Below are positions 33,307 to 44,429 of a stretch of DNA of 64,000 nt, piece by piece. This DNA comes from Castor canadensis. Taxonomy: Eukaryota; Chordata; Mammalia; Rodentia; Castoridae. The DNA lies in NCBI RefSeq assembly GCF_047511655.1, contig NC_133389.1, forward strand, positions 152,039,973 through 152,103,972, in the 5' to 3' direction. Both the position numbers and the translations under genes were made by a program. Under the pieces are notes generated by a model. That model was not told the origin of the DNA, searched no databases, and saw only the letters and a list, made by a program, of their open reading frames with translations. Within the stretch, counting starts at the first letter, position 1. Every line of letters begins with the position of its first letter.

Positions 33307-33890
33307 TTTCCAATAGGCTCTGCACTACAAAGTTTGACCAAATGCTTCATTTCTTTGCTTGTCTATCACAGGGGTTGTAGATTGCAAAGCCTTTATAAAT
33401 CCATCAACTCATGTCACAATGCTTTACCCTAAGCCTTCATTGCGAGCCCTTCATCTTGCTTCCTGGCCCTAAGCCTGGCAGCCTGTCCCAGCCCCACATC
33501 AAGGTCGAAGAGGAAAGAGATAGAGGGCCGGCTGCTCCATCTCCTGTCTGGGAAGGCCGATGCAGGTGGGGAGCAGCAAGGTTGGGATTTTGGCAGGAAG
33601 AGTGAAGTCCCCAGCCAAGGATGACCAAACAAGCATGAGACAGAGTCTTGCATTTTTCTGCCATATATAAACACACAACTCATCTCACAACACCCCTAAG
33701 ACTACACAACCTCATACATAGGCTCACACATCTACTACACGATATGAGCCCACAACACACTTAAGTACCAGCAAAGCTGTGCTGTCCTCTATACCCTCTT
33801 CTCGTTTTTCTCTAGAGTAAACCAGCAGAGTACCTCAACTGAGGACTGTGGTGCAGGCTGAAAAGGAAGGGAAAGCAAAATGGCAGGATA
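33307..33890. other. No gene seen
   Basis: Unique-looking. Two overlapping minus frames at 33,429-33,683 have no domain. Confidence 0.4.
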
Positions 33891-33894
33891 GTTC

Positions 33895-34085
33895 ACAGAT
33901 ACAGGTTAGAGGGACTGGGAGAATCCGGGCTTGCCTGGGTACTAGTTGAGGACCTTGGAAAGAAAACGCATTTCTGAATTTCAGGTTCCTTGTCTTTAAA
34001 ATAATCATCACACCTATATGTAAGGACTATTGTTGGGATTCTCCTAGATAATGATAAGGAAACATTCAGCACAGGAAAAGTTCAG
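33895..34085 (+). repeat. MIR relic
   Basis: gttcacagatacaggttaga, ttgcctgggtactagttgag, tttcaggttccttgtcttta, aaataatcatcacacctata and tctcctagataatgataagg follow a sense MIR. Confidence 0.7.
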
Positions 34086-35110
34086 TCCTGCCCCCAAATG
34101 GTAATGACTGGGTTGCCACTATTCGCAGTCCTTACTGTTGTTGGGAGGAGGGCAGCAAAGGGAAGAGAGGTGATGAAGAGACTTGAGGTGAACCACTGAG
34201 TGAAGGCAACCCCCTGGCCCTGAAAGAAACTGGTACCCCGTGTTCTCTTATTAAACTTCTGGGTATCCATAGAACCTCAGAAACATGTATCTGTCATGAT
34301 TTGCAATTTGGGACTTTAAAAAGGAAACAACCAATACCAAACGTATTACTTAGAGCTGTATTGTCAACTAAAATAATTTATTTGAATAGAAGAATCCTTG
34401 GATTATTGTCCCAACAGCTGGCAGCAGGAAGCAATGTGGTCCTGTTTGGGGAGAGCACCAGCCCCCATCATGTGACACCAGGGCCATCCCCTGAAGCAGA
34501 GCCCTAAGCAGATCCTGATTCACTCACTTAGGACCATCCCACATTGGGACATTCACCCAGTTTCTCCCTTCTAACCATGGTCACCCTTCCCATTTGGGGG
34601 TCCCAGATGCCTTTGAGAATCTGGTGAAAGGACAAACTCTCTCTGACAAGGCTTCCCTTAATACCACGTTTCAGCCAATGTGAGGACATGAGAGCCTGCC
34701 TCCTGTCTTGGCTGTATCCTGCAGAATCCATTGGACTTTGGCTTCCCTGAGGATCACAGAGTTCTTCCACCTGGCTACCCGTGCACAGCCAGCTTGTTAA
34801 AAAGCTGGCCATGTGCAGCACGTGGCTTGGCTTAGAACTTTGTGTTCTGGCAATGAACCCATAGGTCAAGTGGTGGGATCTGTGGGGGATGCACACACAT
34901 CCCTTCCCCTCCCCCAGCAGCAGAAACAGAATGCAGGGGTTTGCCTTTCCCTGCACAATTTTCAAACTGGCTAAACTCCCACATTTCTGAAGAAAAATAG
35001 ATAAAGAAAGCATGGGCAATTTCCAATATTCTTTCATGGGAGAGTATGTGGCCTTGATCCAGATGTCACCTATGCCATAGCCAGAGGGAGTGCGGCAGTG
35101 ACAACTGAAA
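34086..35110. other. No gene supported; holds a 206-codon frame
   Basis: No repeat recognised. The longest open frame of the window lies here on the minus strand (34,528-35,148) but shows no domain, and other frames in the same DNA are also open for 60-70 codons. See findings. Confidence 0.4.
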
Positions 35111-35114
35111 TAAA

Positions 35115-35275
35115 TTGGGCACTCATTCTGTGCTGCAAGTTCCAACAACTGATCATCAGTTCACTTACTGTGTGGTAGGATGCCACTGAACCCATTTCAT
35201 AGATGAGAAGATGGGCACACTGAGGTAAAGTAACTTGCCAAAATGCCAGTATGGAAGAGCTAAGGAATTTCACTC
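35115..35275 (-). repeat. MIR relic
   Basis: acccatttcatagatgagaa, ctgaggtaaagtaacttgcc and the 3' part around 35,150-35,175 fit an antisense MIR. Confidence 0.72.
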
Positions 35276-35655
35276 CATCATAGCCCCACCTGCTGACCTC
35301 TGTTCTGCCCCACCTCTGAGTTGAAAAGCAACTTTCCCACAGTGCTCACCTCTGGCAGCGTCTCCAGTGATGTCACACTCCAGACAGACTGGATCTGGGA
35401 GGTGAAGTAACTGCTGAGCAGGATTGGTTCCCAGTGCCCTCTGGTCTCTTCTGCCCACAGCAAAAGGCACAAGAGAAGGACAGAAGGTGAGCCCGGTACC
35501 AAAGGGCTCACTTCTCCATCAAACCAGAGCATCTGAGGGCTAGGGGACCTCACCCTTCAGTTTCCCCACCCAGATCTGCCCTTTGAGATAGTAAGTTGTC
35601 ATGCCTGCAGGCCAGTTCCTTTGCTATGTCCACACTAGCCAGAAAAAAGACTCGA
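35276..35655. other. No gene seen
   Basis: Unique-looking. Overlapping minus frames (35,270-35,553) with no domain. Confidence 0.4.
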
Positions 35656-35661
35656 CATACA

Positions 35662-35817
35662 GGATGGGTGTGGTGGCGCACACTTGTGATCCCAGCACTT
35701 GGGAGGCTGAAGCAAGAGGATCCCAAGTTCAAGGCCAGCTGGGCTCCATAGTGAGTTCCAGGCCAGCCCAGTCTAGAGAGCAAGACCCTGTCTCAAAAAT
35801 AAAAATAAAATAAAAAA
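35662..35817 (+). repeat. B1-like SINE monomer
   Basis: gatgggtgtggtggcgcaca, cttgtgatcccagcacttgg, gaggctgaagcaagaggatc, gcaagaccctgtctcaaaaa, then an AAAAT-rich tail. A near-complete B1 with A and B boxes of the Pol III promoter. Confidence 0.95.
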
Positions 35818-36470
35818 ATAAAGACTTAATCACATTCTGGTGGCCACCAAAAAGTCACCAGAACACTTTCATTTAGGTTGTGAAAGTTGAGATATGTATA
35901 TTTAAGAACTGAAAGAGTTAAGGCAGCCATTGCTATGTCTTAGGTCACCTGTCCCTCACATAGCACCTAATTACAAATTCCTGTCCAAAATTCCCATCAT
36001 GCACACACAGCATGTAGCAGAGGCTATGTTAGGGATCCATCTGTGTACTTCATACTCACATTGCAGCTGATAATATCATGGGGTCAAAAACTGGGTCATA
36101 TTTTTGAGCAAAATCAAGTATTTTCAGATACCTTATCATACTAGCAGCAGCCTCTACCTCCAAAGTGCCCCTATGGAAAAATTCCAGATTGATCTTATGA
36201 TCATCCTGATGGGTATTTGAGAACAGCATAGAACCAAACCCAGTCTCTGTCACCATGCTGGGATCTGAGCTACATAATTCGATATCTTCCCATAGTATGG
36301 TCATGCTCTGACACCCTTTTGATTGACTGTTCTTGTGAAGGACCAACATGAGAGAATGGTTTGGGAAGATCTGAATGAATTTAAAGTATGGTCTTCTTCC
36401 ACAGATTTGGAAACGAGACCCAAAGAAGTTTAAATCACATCATCTACTTTATCTGTTAGAAGGCCTTTGT
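35818..36470. other. Unassigned; holds a protein-like 97-codon minus frame
   Basis: No repeat recognised. The frame 36,056-36,349 (minus) ends right before GTGAGT on that strand. See findings. Confidence 0.35.
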
Positions 36471-36474
36471 GACT

Positions 36475-36640
36475 GAAGACAGAGCCTTGGGTTCTAGTGC
36501 TAGTTCTGCCTCTTCTATATCCCTGTGGCTTTGATAAAGTTAGTTGTAAGCCTCAGTTTTCTCATCTGTAGAAAGGAACTATAACCGACATCTCATAGAT
36601 CGATACAGATATGACACCAGATATGGCAATAGGTAGAAAT
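36475..36640 (+). repeat. MIR relic
   Basis: gagccttgggttctagtgct, agttctgcctcttctatatc, gataaagttagttgtaagcc, tcagttttctcatctgtaga: a clear sense MIR. Confidence 0.88.
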
Positions 36641-37930
36641 GCCTTATACAGTGTAACAGGTTGTACCCACACCGTGTGTTATGAAGGGTGCTCTACACTA
36701 CACCACTCTTTTGTTCCTTTATTGAAAAAAAAGGAGAGGAGCAACAATGGACGTTGGGAATGTTTGTGCTGGCTTTACCCAGGTTGAGTTCTTTTTAATT
36801 AAAATCCCGTCTTTTCTTTTCCTCAGGATGGGGACTGTGTGTGTCACCACTGTCAGCGGAGAACAAAACCCGAAAGGAAAAGGGGGAAAAATAAATCTTT
36901 TGTTTTTGAAGCTAAATAGCCCAAAATGCAGCTAGAAAAGTTCCATAAAGGTTCGGCTTTCACCAACACAGAGAGGAAACAAAGCTGACCCTCCCCTGGT
37001 CGTGCCCTCTGACCTCCCTGCAATGCAGACTCTGTTCTCCCAGCTTCAGGGTTTGCGGGGAAGTATTTGCCTTTGAGGGTTGGGGAGGGAGAGTTTTAGA
37101 ACAAGCCCCAGTTTCCAAATGGCAGGAGGAGTTTGTCGATGAATATTCATGAACAATGTTTTGTGCCTGCTACAGTTTTTCATACAAGGTGGGTTTAGAG
37201 GGAGGAATATATTAGGGAAATGACCCTCCTGCCACCACCTTTGGAAGTACAGGGCCCAAGGCTCAAATGGTAAATATTTAACACGGTAAACCCCTTTTCC
37301 TCTGTGTTCCTCCACCGCCCCTTAGCCTCACCCTGTATGCATTCAACTCATTCTTCCTGTTTAACAAGGGCCACTGTGTTTCCTCTGTTCAGTTGGAACC
37401 ATGGGTCTGTGTCCATAGAGTCACAGAAAGTGTCCATAAATCCCACTAAAACACAATAGATGGTAAGTCTTTTCTGCTAAAGTTGTCACTGACACAGCCT
37501 GGGAGCTAGGAGACGTTTGTCCATCCCTTCCCATCCATCCCTCAGACAGTAAAGATCTGAGTGGTGGGGTGGGTAGGAGAAGGAGTATCGTCCTGTCCCA
37601 CAGTCAGTCCCAACATAACTGGAATATTCTACCATCAGAAATATTCTATATGGCAGCAGGTGGAGGCAGAAAGGACTGGGGGACCAGGAGGTCAACAACT
37701 GGCTTTTGAGGCCCAAAAAAGCCAAAGTCTTGGCTATTGCCGAGGAAAATGGGGAGGATGTAAAGTGGGGTGCGTGAACTGCACAGCCCTGGTTTCCAAG
37801 GTCTTCTTGCTTTTGTGGGGGTTGTCATCCATGGCACAGAATAATAAAACAGCACTGACAGACTGAGCCGAAGGTGCACCCGACTGTGTTGCACCCCTCT
37901 GTGAACAGAGAGCCAAGGCAATTCCTTGGA
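36641..37930. other. Repeat-free stretch
   Basis: About 1.3 kb without a transposon relic. Overlapping open frames up to 101 codons have no domain. Candidate for noncoding conservation, untested. Confidence 0.35.
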
Positions 37931-37934
37931 GTAT

Positions 37935-38085
37935 CCTGTCTATCTCTCACACTAGCCTTGTGGACTAGGTACCTTTCTTGTTCCCTATAGAGGTGAGGAA
38001 AGAAGTCCAGCAATGTTGGGTAATTCAAGGCCACATGACAAGGTGGTGGTGGAGCCCAGCCTTGAACCTAGCTTTCTTGGCAAGG
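37935..38085 (-). repeat. MIR relic
   Basis: tctctcacactagccttgtg, gactaggtacctttcttgtt, gaggtgaggaaagaagtcca and ggtggtggtggagcccagcc approximate an antisense MIR. Confidence 0.65.
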
Positions 38086-38128
38086 TATCTTATATCTCCA
38101 AGATTCACTTTCCTGAGAATACTGAGTC

Positions 38129-38130
<2 letters not shown>

Positions 38131-38167
<37 letters not shown>
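38131..38167 (+). repeat. (TG)n microsatellite
   Basis: Eighteen uninterrupted TG units, directly left of an antisense B1 body. Confidence 0.98.
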
Positions 38168-38168
<1 letters not shown>

Positions 38169-38278
38169 GGGCATTCTCAAGATAAGGTCTCTTAAACTAT
38201 TTGACGAACCCGTGATCCTCCTGATCTCTGCTTTCTGGGTAGCCAGGATTACAGGTGTGAGCCAGGGGCACCCAGCTC
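38168..38278 (-). repeat. B1 part of a composite SINE
   Basis: gcattctcaagataaggtct, cttaaactatttgacgaacc, cctgatctctgctttctggg, gccaggattacaggtgtgag: the B1 half only, with the ID half missing and TG repeats in its place. Confidence 0.88.
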
Positions 38279-40515
38279 GGCCATCATTCTTGACGATTCC
38301 ATCTGACACTATTAACAGGCCGATGTCCATATACCTAAGTGGGGGAGACCCTCACCAATGTCTGTGTGGTGGACAAATTGATGGCCAGGTCAGTCCAGCC
38401 ACACCCACATTCCCATGCCGGGCCCTCACAGGCTGCCTTGTCCAGGGTCAGTGTCTCCTGTCAGTCTCAGCAGAGACCCAGCCATGTCCATTAGCAGGAA
38501 AGCTCCTCAAGTGAAAGGATACAGGTTTGGAGCAGGCCAGATGGACCTGGCTTTTCCCAAGCAGAGGAAATAATCTCCCTGGCTCTCAGCCTCTCTGGCT
38601 TTGTAAGCAAACCAAGAAGAAAAGCCACCCTGCAGCCTGCTGACAGGCAGCGTGGTGGCAGGCCGCCAGCCTGGCCCACACCCTTTAATCAGCTCATTCT
38701 CCTTGCCTCTTCCCCAGGACGCTGCTCTGTTCCTCTCACAGGGTCCGAAGAAAGGAAGCTGGGCAAGAGCAGACTGGGGCAACCTCGCTCTGTCCAACCT
38801 CTCCAAAAGGCAATTTAAAAGCCTGACTCTGTGGGAGTTGCTGGGGACACTCCAAAACCGGAATGGCTGCAGAGCCTCCAGGAGGATTTCCTGCCTCATC
38901 TTCACCCCCGCCACCCTCTTTTCCCAGAATATGAGATGCATGTATTCCGGAAGCCCATACTCACATGTGAGATTACCTTCCGAGCTGTCGGAAACATACC
39001 AGGAGGGAGAGTCAGATGCCATTAGAAGAAGGAAACTGGCTGCCAACTGACTGTCTTGGCACAACCTTTGGTGGAGGCCTCAGTTTCTCTCACGGTGAAA
39101 ATCAGGCCTAGTTCAAATTTGTGACCAGCTTGACTGTGGGAATAGTTTGGAAACTTTAAATCCTATAACCAGATGCAACATGACCCGGAGTCACTCTGAC
39201 CTGAATTTCTATAGGATGAAAAGCTTTTCTCTTTGCCTACACTTGCCTGGTACTGCTCCTATGACCTATGAGCACCTGGCCAGGGTCCTTGAGGTTTAGA
39301 GCAGGGGAAGCCTTCATGACCATTTTATCTGATCTGGTCCAACTTAGAGAGATTGCTTTTTTGTCCCCAAAAAAACCTCTGCAGAATAACCTGTTCTATT
39401 GGACAGCTGGCAAATTAACTGCATGTGAAATATTGATCTCTGTGGGTTCCTTGGGAGCCCAGTTATAAAATGCCAGGAAAATGCCTGTCTTCACTGACAA
39501 CCCAGTCACCAGTTGGTCAGTCAACTTCTGTCACCTCAGGGCTTCTCACCACTCCCCTTCTTCCTTGTACATGATATAGAACCTTTACTCCAAAGCAAAG
39601 GAAATAAGAAGCCCTCGAATGTGAGAAAATCTGAGAAAAAGATTCCTCCCAATCACATCTTCTGGCTTCCAGTGGAGAATCCCATTAGGCCAGGGCAGGA
39701 AAATCTATGATTAGGCAGAATCCCAGCACTATCTGTTTATCTGAAAAAGCACCCCGATGGGCCTGAGGGCAGCTGGAGTCTGGTAAGAGGGGCTGACACG
39801 TGCAGCCTATCTGCTTAGTTTTTCTCCTCGGCTCTTGGGAATGATGAGAATTGCATGACATACCAGGACAAGGCTTAGGGCAACAAGGATGAAACCCTGC
39901 TGGGGGTTCAGGGATGTTTTAAGGCTGTTTTCATTGAATAACTATAAGAAAAAATTATGGTTTGTGCCCTCTAGCCTTTACATGGATTTGATAGAAGTCT
40001 GCCAGATAATTTCCCTTTGCCAAGTGCCACCTGTGGGCCCAAGAGACTTCACAGACCAAACTTTGAGGCCTTCTCCCCGTTCTGACATCTGTACCAGTTC
40101 CCTTCCCCTCCACCATGACTGTGTGCTCTGCAGACACAGCAGCTGGCAGGAGGGCTTTTCCAGGCCGTGCTGGCGCTGTGCAAACCCATTTGTCTCTTCT
40201 TAAGTGGTCTCCTTGGGAGGCCACAGTCACGCTCGGCCAAGGGAGGTGGTCAGGGTAAGAGCCACAGAGCTAGGCTTGTGGCAAGAACAAAACTGACATG
40301 CTTATGTGGGGCGGAACCTGTGACCCCAGGCACAGCTGGGTTATAATCAACTGGGCTGAGTAGTGTTTCCCCAGGGTCAAGACTAATAGGGCCCAGACGT
40401 CCTTAACCACCACTTATGGTATTAGAGAATTGCCACTTCCCTGCATAGGCCTGGGACTGCAGTGCTCGTTTCTTTTTTTTTTTTCTTTTACAGATTTTAG
40501 CATCTTTCTCTCTGT
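38279..40515. other. Long repeat-poor stretch, no gene supported
   Basis: About 2.2 kb with no transposon relic recognised. 38,507-39,064 is open for 185 codons on the minus strand and 38,652-39,050 for 132 codons on the plus strand. Neither has a domain. Slightly raised GC around 38,640-38,900. Confidence 0.4.
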
Positions 40516-40517
40516 AC

Positions 40518-40536
40518 AATTATTATTATTATTATT
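40518..40536. repeat. (ATT)n at a SINE tail
   Basis: Six ATT units abut the antisense SINE, so on the minus strand they are the SINE's 3' tail. Confidence 0.9.
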
Positions 40537-40711
40537 TTTTGTGGTACTGGGGCTTGAACTGAGGGCCTTCACCTTGAGCCATTTCACTAGCCCAATTTTT
40601 TCGTGATAGGGTTTTTTGAGATAGGATCTCATAAACTATTTGCCTTGGCTGGCTTTGAACTGCGATCCTCCTGATCTCTGCCTCCTGAGTAGCTAGGATT
40701 ACAGGCGTGAT
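40537..40711 (-). repeat. B1-dID composite SINE
   Basis: gtggtactggggcttgaact, gagggccttcaccttgagcc, then gttttttgagataggatctc, ggctggctttgaactgcgat and gagtagctaggattacaggc. The ID half lacks its internal block, the 'dID' form. Confidence 0.94.
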
Positions 40712-40840
40712 ATACAAATGTTTTTAAGAGTTTTTTTTCTTTTGCAATCTAAAATTTTTTCTTATCTACATTAAAAACTCAATGTCAGCATATTAATAAG
40801 TTTTAAATACATATTTTAAGTACTCATTTTAAAAATAAAG

Positions 40841-41047
40841 TAGCCAAGTGTGGTGGTCATGGCTGTACTCCCAGCTACTGCAGAGTTAAGGTTAAGAAGA
40901 TTGTCCTCCAAGGCCAGCCTGGGCAAACGCTCAAGACCCTACCTAAAAAACAAACCAAAAGCAAAAGGACTGGGGGTGTGGCTCAAGTGGCAGAGCACTT
41001 GCCTAGCAAGGTCGAGGCCCTGAGTTCAATCCTCAGTACCACAAAAA
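40841..41047 (+). repeat. B1 + full ID composite SINE
   Basis: B1 40,841-40,955 (tagccaagtgtggtggtcat to caagaccctacctaaa) followed by an A-rich linker and a complete ID 40,969-41,045 (gactgggggtgtggctcaag, gcacttgcctagcaagg, ctgagttcaatcctcagta). Could be a dimer or an ID inserted into a B1 tail. Confidence 0.9.
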
Positions 41048-41171
41048 TCAGTAAATAAATAAAATTAAAGAAATTAATGTATTCAACAGACATTTGCTGA
41101 GCATCTACTATGTACAATATTCTAAGCTTTGGGGAACACTATATTGAATAAATACGAAAGTTCCTGACATC

Positions 41172-41230
41172 AAGGACTGGGTAATAGCTCAGAGAGAGTG
41201 CTTAGTCAACACGCACAAGACCCTGGGTAC
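41172..41230 (+). repeat. ID SINE remnant inside L2
   Basis: aaggactgggtaatagctca, gtgcttagtcaacacgcaca, agaccctgggtacgg: an ID body whose 3' end runs into the purine tract. Confidence 0.7.
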
Positions 41231-41392
41231 GGGAGGGAGGGTTAGAGGGAGGGAGAGAAGGAGGGAAGAATGGATAAGAAAAAAAGGACAAGAAAGAGAG
41301 AGGGAGAGAAAGGGAAAGAAAGAAAGAAAGGGAAAGAAGGAGAGGAAGGAAGAAGGTAAGAAAAAGTGAGAGAGAAAAGAGAGAAGACATCA
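41231..41392 (+). repeat. GGGA/GAAA purine tract
   Basis: About 160 bases of almost pure purine, probably expanded from the ID tail at its left. Confidence 0.95.
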
Positions 41393-41954
41393 GAGAGCAA
41401 TGAACAAATAAATATAAAATAGGAAGTAATACTATGTGCTATAAAGGTAAATAAAAGAAGGTAAACTAGATTGAAATGCAGTGGTCACATTTTACTTAGT
41501 CATGAGGGAAACTGATAACTTTTGAGAGGAGCCTGATGTGAGGGAGGAATATATCTGAGGAATGGCAAGGGCAAGGCCCTGAGGCAGAAATGTGCTTGGT
41601 ACATCTGAGGACAGTTAGGAGGAAGAGAGGGAAAGGAGTAGGAGATGACGTTGGAGAGGCTGTCACCTGCCAGAAGAGTTAGGGTCATGAAGGTCAGAGT
41701 TAAAGCCATGGTGTTTTCCACTGAGCGCAGGGGGAAGGCACAGGAAGGTTAGAGCAGGGACGGACACTGGGCTACAACTGTGAGCAATAAACTACAGGAG
41801 GGTGAGAATGGATGACGGGAACCCATGGCACAATCCAAGGCAGAGGTGGTGAGGGAAGAATTCGTTTCTATTGGTCATCCTTGTAAGGTGGAGCCATGAG
41901 GATTTGGCAACAGGAAGAAATGATGAAATTAAACAATCTTCTTATTTTTTTTTT

Positions 41955-42010
41955 CCTCTTACAGTGCAGGAGATCAAGGCCAGGGCCTCGGGTGTGCCAG
42001 GCTCAGGAGG
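41955..42010 (-). repeat. Possible degraded ID fragment
   Basis: A T-rich run followed by gtgcaggagatcaaggccag and ggcctcgggtgtgccaggc vaguely keeps the antisense ID order. Weak. Confidence 0.35.
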
Positions 42011-42130
42011 TTAGGAACACGCAATTCACTCACTAGAAATTGCTACCTTGACATAGGTAGGCCTAGAAAATTTTAATTTGTTTAGAGAAATACATGGTTA
42101 AACTTGGAGATAGCCATGAAAAGTAGTGAC

Positions 42131-43385
42131 GGGAATTGTGGGGAAAAGGCTGTCAGTTTACTAAAATATAGGGGGGGGGGCGGACTTTAACACATGGAGG
42201 GGAAAGCCATGAAGTTTTAGAACCTGGCAAAACAAGCAAAAGCAAACAAGGACAACAAAAACTTCTCAACTTGATTGCTGAAGCCACTGTGAATACCTCC
42301 TTTGTCATCTCTATCCACAGAGTAATGACAGACAAATTACGAGCCTGAGGTCACAGTCCAGGCTGAGGTCTAGACTACCTTTTTCTCTATTTCCCAACCT
42401 GGAAACTACTGAGGCAAGGTAAATCTAAAGGAAAGTTGTTAGGATAAAAATAATTTACAAGGAACACAAATACTGTGTTTGCTGGTTTTGGTGGCACATG
42501 CTGCATCTCACACCTTATATGAGGTATGCTTGGATCAGAATATCATTAGTAAGACAGATCAGGTTTTTCCTGCCTAGAATCATAAAATGACAGATATACG
42601 AGAATGCTGAGAATATCTGGTCCAGAATTAAAATCTCTAGCAACTGTTAAATTCATACAGAAGGAAACAGGTTAGGGCCTCCTCCGGTGATGTCAGCCCT
42701 AATCTAATCCAGCTCCCTCACTTCCCTGGTGAGGAGCTTGGCATCCAGCAATGACTGACAATGGTCAATGATCAACTAATGGATGGCTTTGTCCAAAACA
42801 CTTATTCCTGGTCCAGTGCTTTTTCTTCCACAGTTTTCTGTCCTTTATTCAATATTAAATATCATAGATATACAAATAATGAATTACCATAGTCTCAAAA
42901 TAGTTTTGGCTCATGTTCTAAAAATTCCAGGAGTAGGGCTGACTTCAGATACAGCTTGAAAAGACCAGTTTGTTCCTTTCCATGTCTTGGGTCAGCTTCT
43001 GTGGAATTGACTTCCTTCCAGAGGCATCCCCTTATGCTGACAAAGTGGCCACCAAAATCTCTAGACCTAACATTCCTTCAGGACAAATCAAGTAAGAAAG
43101 AGTATCTCTCCCCTACTGTTCCTTCAACATCTTCCTCTCCCTTTCTCTTTCTCTCCCCTTTTTCCTCTCTCTCTCCATTCACAGAAAATGCCTCATTGCA
43201 TCTCATAGGCTCTGACTGAGTCATATTCCCAGTGCCAAACAATCACTGCAGGCTGAGGAATGAGTGAACTGATTGGCTGAGAATTAGGCCCCAGGCTCTC
43301 TCTCCACCCTCCAAATCTGGGCAAAAAATGAGGGAGGGGTAATTTCCCCAAAGGAAATCAGAAATAGTGTGAATTGTTTTAAGTG
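42131..43385. other. No gene seen
   Basis: About 1.25 kb. A 10-base G run (42,171-42,180) and a CT-rich piece (43,125-43,180) stand out. 42,580-42,670 faintly resembles an old mammalian SINE. Open frames have no domain. Confidence 0.4.
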
Positions 43386-43554
43386 TTGTAATACAGACAG
43401 TCCTTGATTTAAGATGCTGAGAGACACCGACGTTGTTCTTTTGTTTTGTTTTGTTTATTTTGCAATGGTGTGAAAGTGATAAGCATTTGGTAGAAACCAT
43501 ATTTTGAATTTTGGTCTTTTGAATCTTGGTCTTTTCTCAGGCCAGTGATATGTG

Positions 43555-43556
<2 letters not shown>

Positions 43557-43591
<35 letters not shown>
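43557..43591 (-). repeat. (TC)n microsatellite at a SINE tail
   Basis: Seventeen TC units abut the trimeric SINE. On the minus strand they form its (GA)n 3' tail. Confidence 0.97.
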
Positions 43592-43592
<1 letters not shown>

Positions 43593-43593
<1 letters not shown>

Positions 43594-43940
43594 CACTCTG
43601 GCAGTAGTGCAATACTGGGATTTGAACTCAGGGCCTTGTGCTTGTGAGGTCACTGCTCTACCATTTGAGCTATGCTTCCAGCCTTTTTGCTTTATAGGTT
43701 AATTTTCAGATAGAGTCATATGCTTTTTGCTTGGGTTGGCCTTGTACCACAATTCTCCCACCTATACCTCCTACATAGCTAGGATGACAGGTGTGTGCCA
43801 GCCACACATGGCTTATTTGTTGAGATGAAGTCTCATTAACTTTTTGCCCTGGCTGGCTTCAAACAGCAATCCTCCCAATCTCCCACTTTCAGAGTAGCTA
43901 AGATTATAGAGAGGAGCCACTATGCCCCATCCTATATGTA
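43593..43940 (-). repeat. Trimeric B1-B1-ID SINE
   Basis: From the left, antisense: ID (tactgggatttgaactcagg, gctctaccatttgagctatg), B1-type unit (cagatagagtcatatgcttt to gctaggatgacaggtgtgtg), B1-type unit (gagatgaagtctcattaact to gctaagattatagagaggag). Same layout as at 9,625 and 32,774. Confidence 0.82.
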
Positions 43941-43984
43941 GGACTATCTCTCTCTCCCTTTTTTTTTTTTTTTCCCCTTTCTTT
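43941..43984. repeat. T-rich run
   Basis: A 15-base T run in a pyrimidine-rich patch, next to a duplicated word (gtaggactatctct at 43,938 and 43,988). This duplication may be the target duplication of the trimeric SINE or of a second small insertion. Confidence 0.6.
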
Positions 43985-44142
43985 TTGTAGGACTATCTCT
44001 TGATTGTCACCCAGTGGTCACTAGGACAAACAACCAACACTCACATTGTACTGTGTGATTTAGCTATAATGTTTGGAAAGTTAGATGCATTATACATCTT
44101 CTACTTAATGATGTCTTCAATTTATGATGGAGCATGGGTGTA

Positions 44143-44429
44143 TGGGAGGATGGATTGCAGGGATGGGATAGGATAGGATAGGGTTAGGTAGAGGACAGAA
44201 AAAGGCAGAGGGAGACTATTTCTTCTATAATGTGGGCCTGAAGTATTGGCAACCCTGAATTCAATGGAAAAACTGACTCTAATATATTCCAAACAAGAAA
44301 TACAGGAGTCCAAAGAAAGGAGAAATGGTGATTAGATTGGAGCTGTGGGTAAGATTATGGAGTGGCTGGGTTTGGGATCAAATTTTGGATAAAAGGGATA
44401 GCAGATAAACGAGCAGCAGAGTGCTACAG
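44143..44429. other. No gene seen
   Basis: Short unique-looking interval with a minor gggata/ggata imperfect repeat at 44,160-44,185. Confidence 0.4.

Larger units (their letters stand above)
41078..42130 (-). mobile_element. L2 relic, interrupted by SINE and purine tract
   Basis: 3' end at 41,078-41,170 (tattcaacagacatttgctg, agcatctactatgtacaata). After the interruption are agcaatgaacaaataaatat, gcaaggccctgaggcagaaa, gtaggagatgacgttggaga, gcacaatccaaggcagaggt and gccatgaggatttggcaaca. The far right fits the antisense of the L2 reverse-transcriptase end (catggttaaacttggagata). No frame survives. Confidence 0.78.
43394..44142. mobile_element. Tigger-like element split by a SINE
   Basis: Left half 43,394-43,556 (acagacagtccttgatttaa, ggtgtgaaagtgataagcat, tggtagaaaccatattttga) and right half about 43,985-44,142 (ctacttaatgatgtcttcaa, tttatgatggagcatggg). 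Same family as 15,508-15,850, sharing the word gtagaaaccata. Non-autonomous. Confidence 0.72.

Noticed and set aside
38025-38330. Open frame with a Thr-His repeat, and its plus-strand Cys-Val counterpart (37,978-38,514)
   Set aside because: Both read through the (TG)n tract and an antisense B1.
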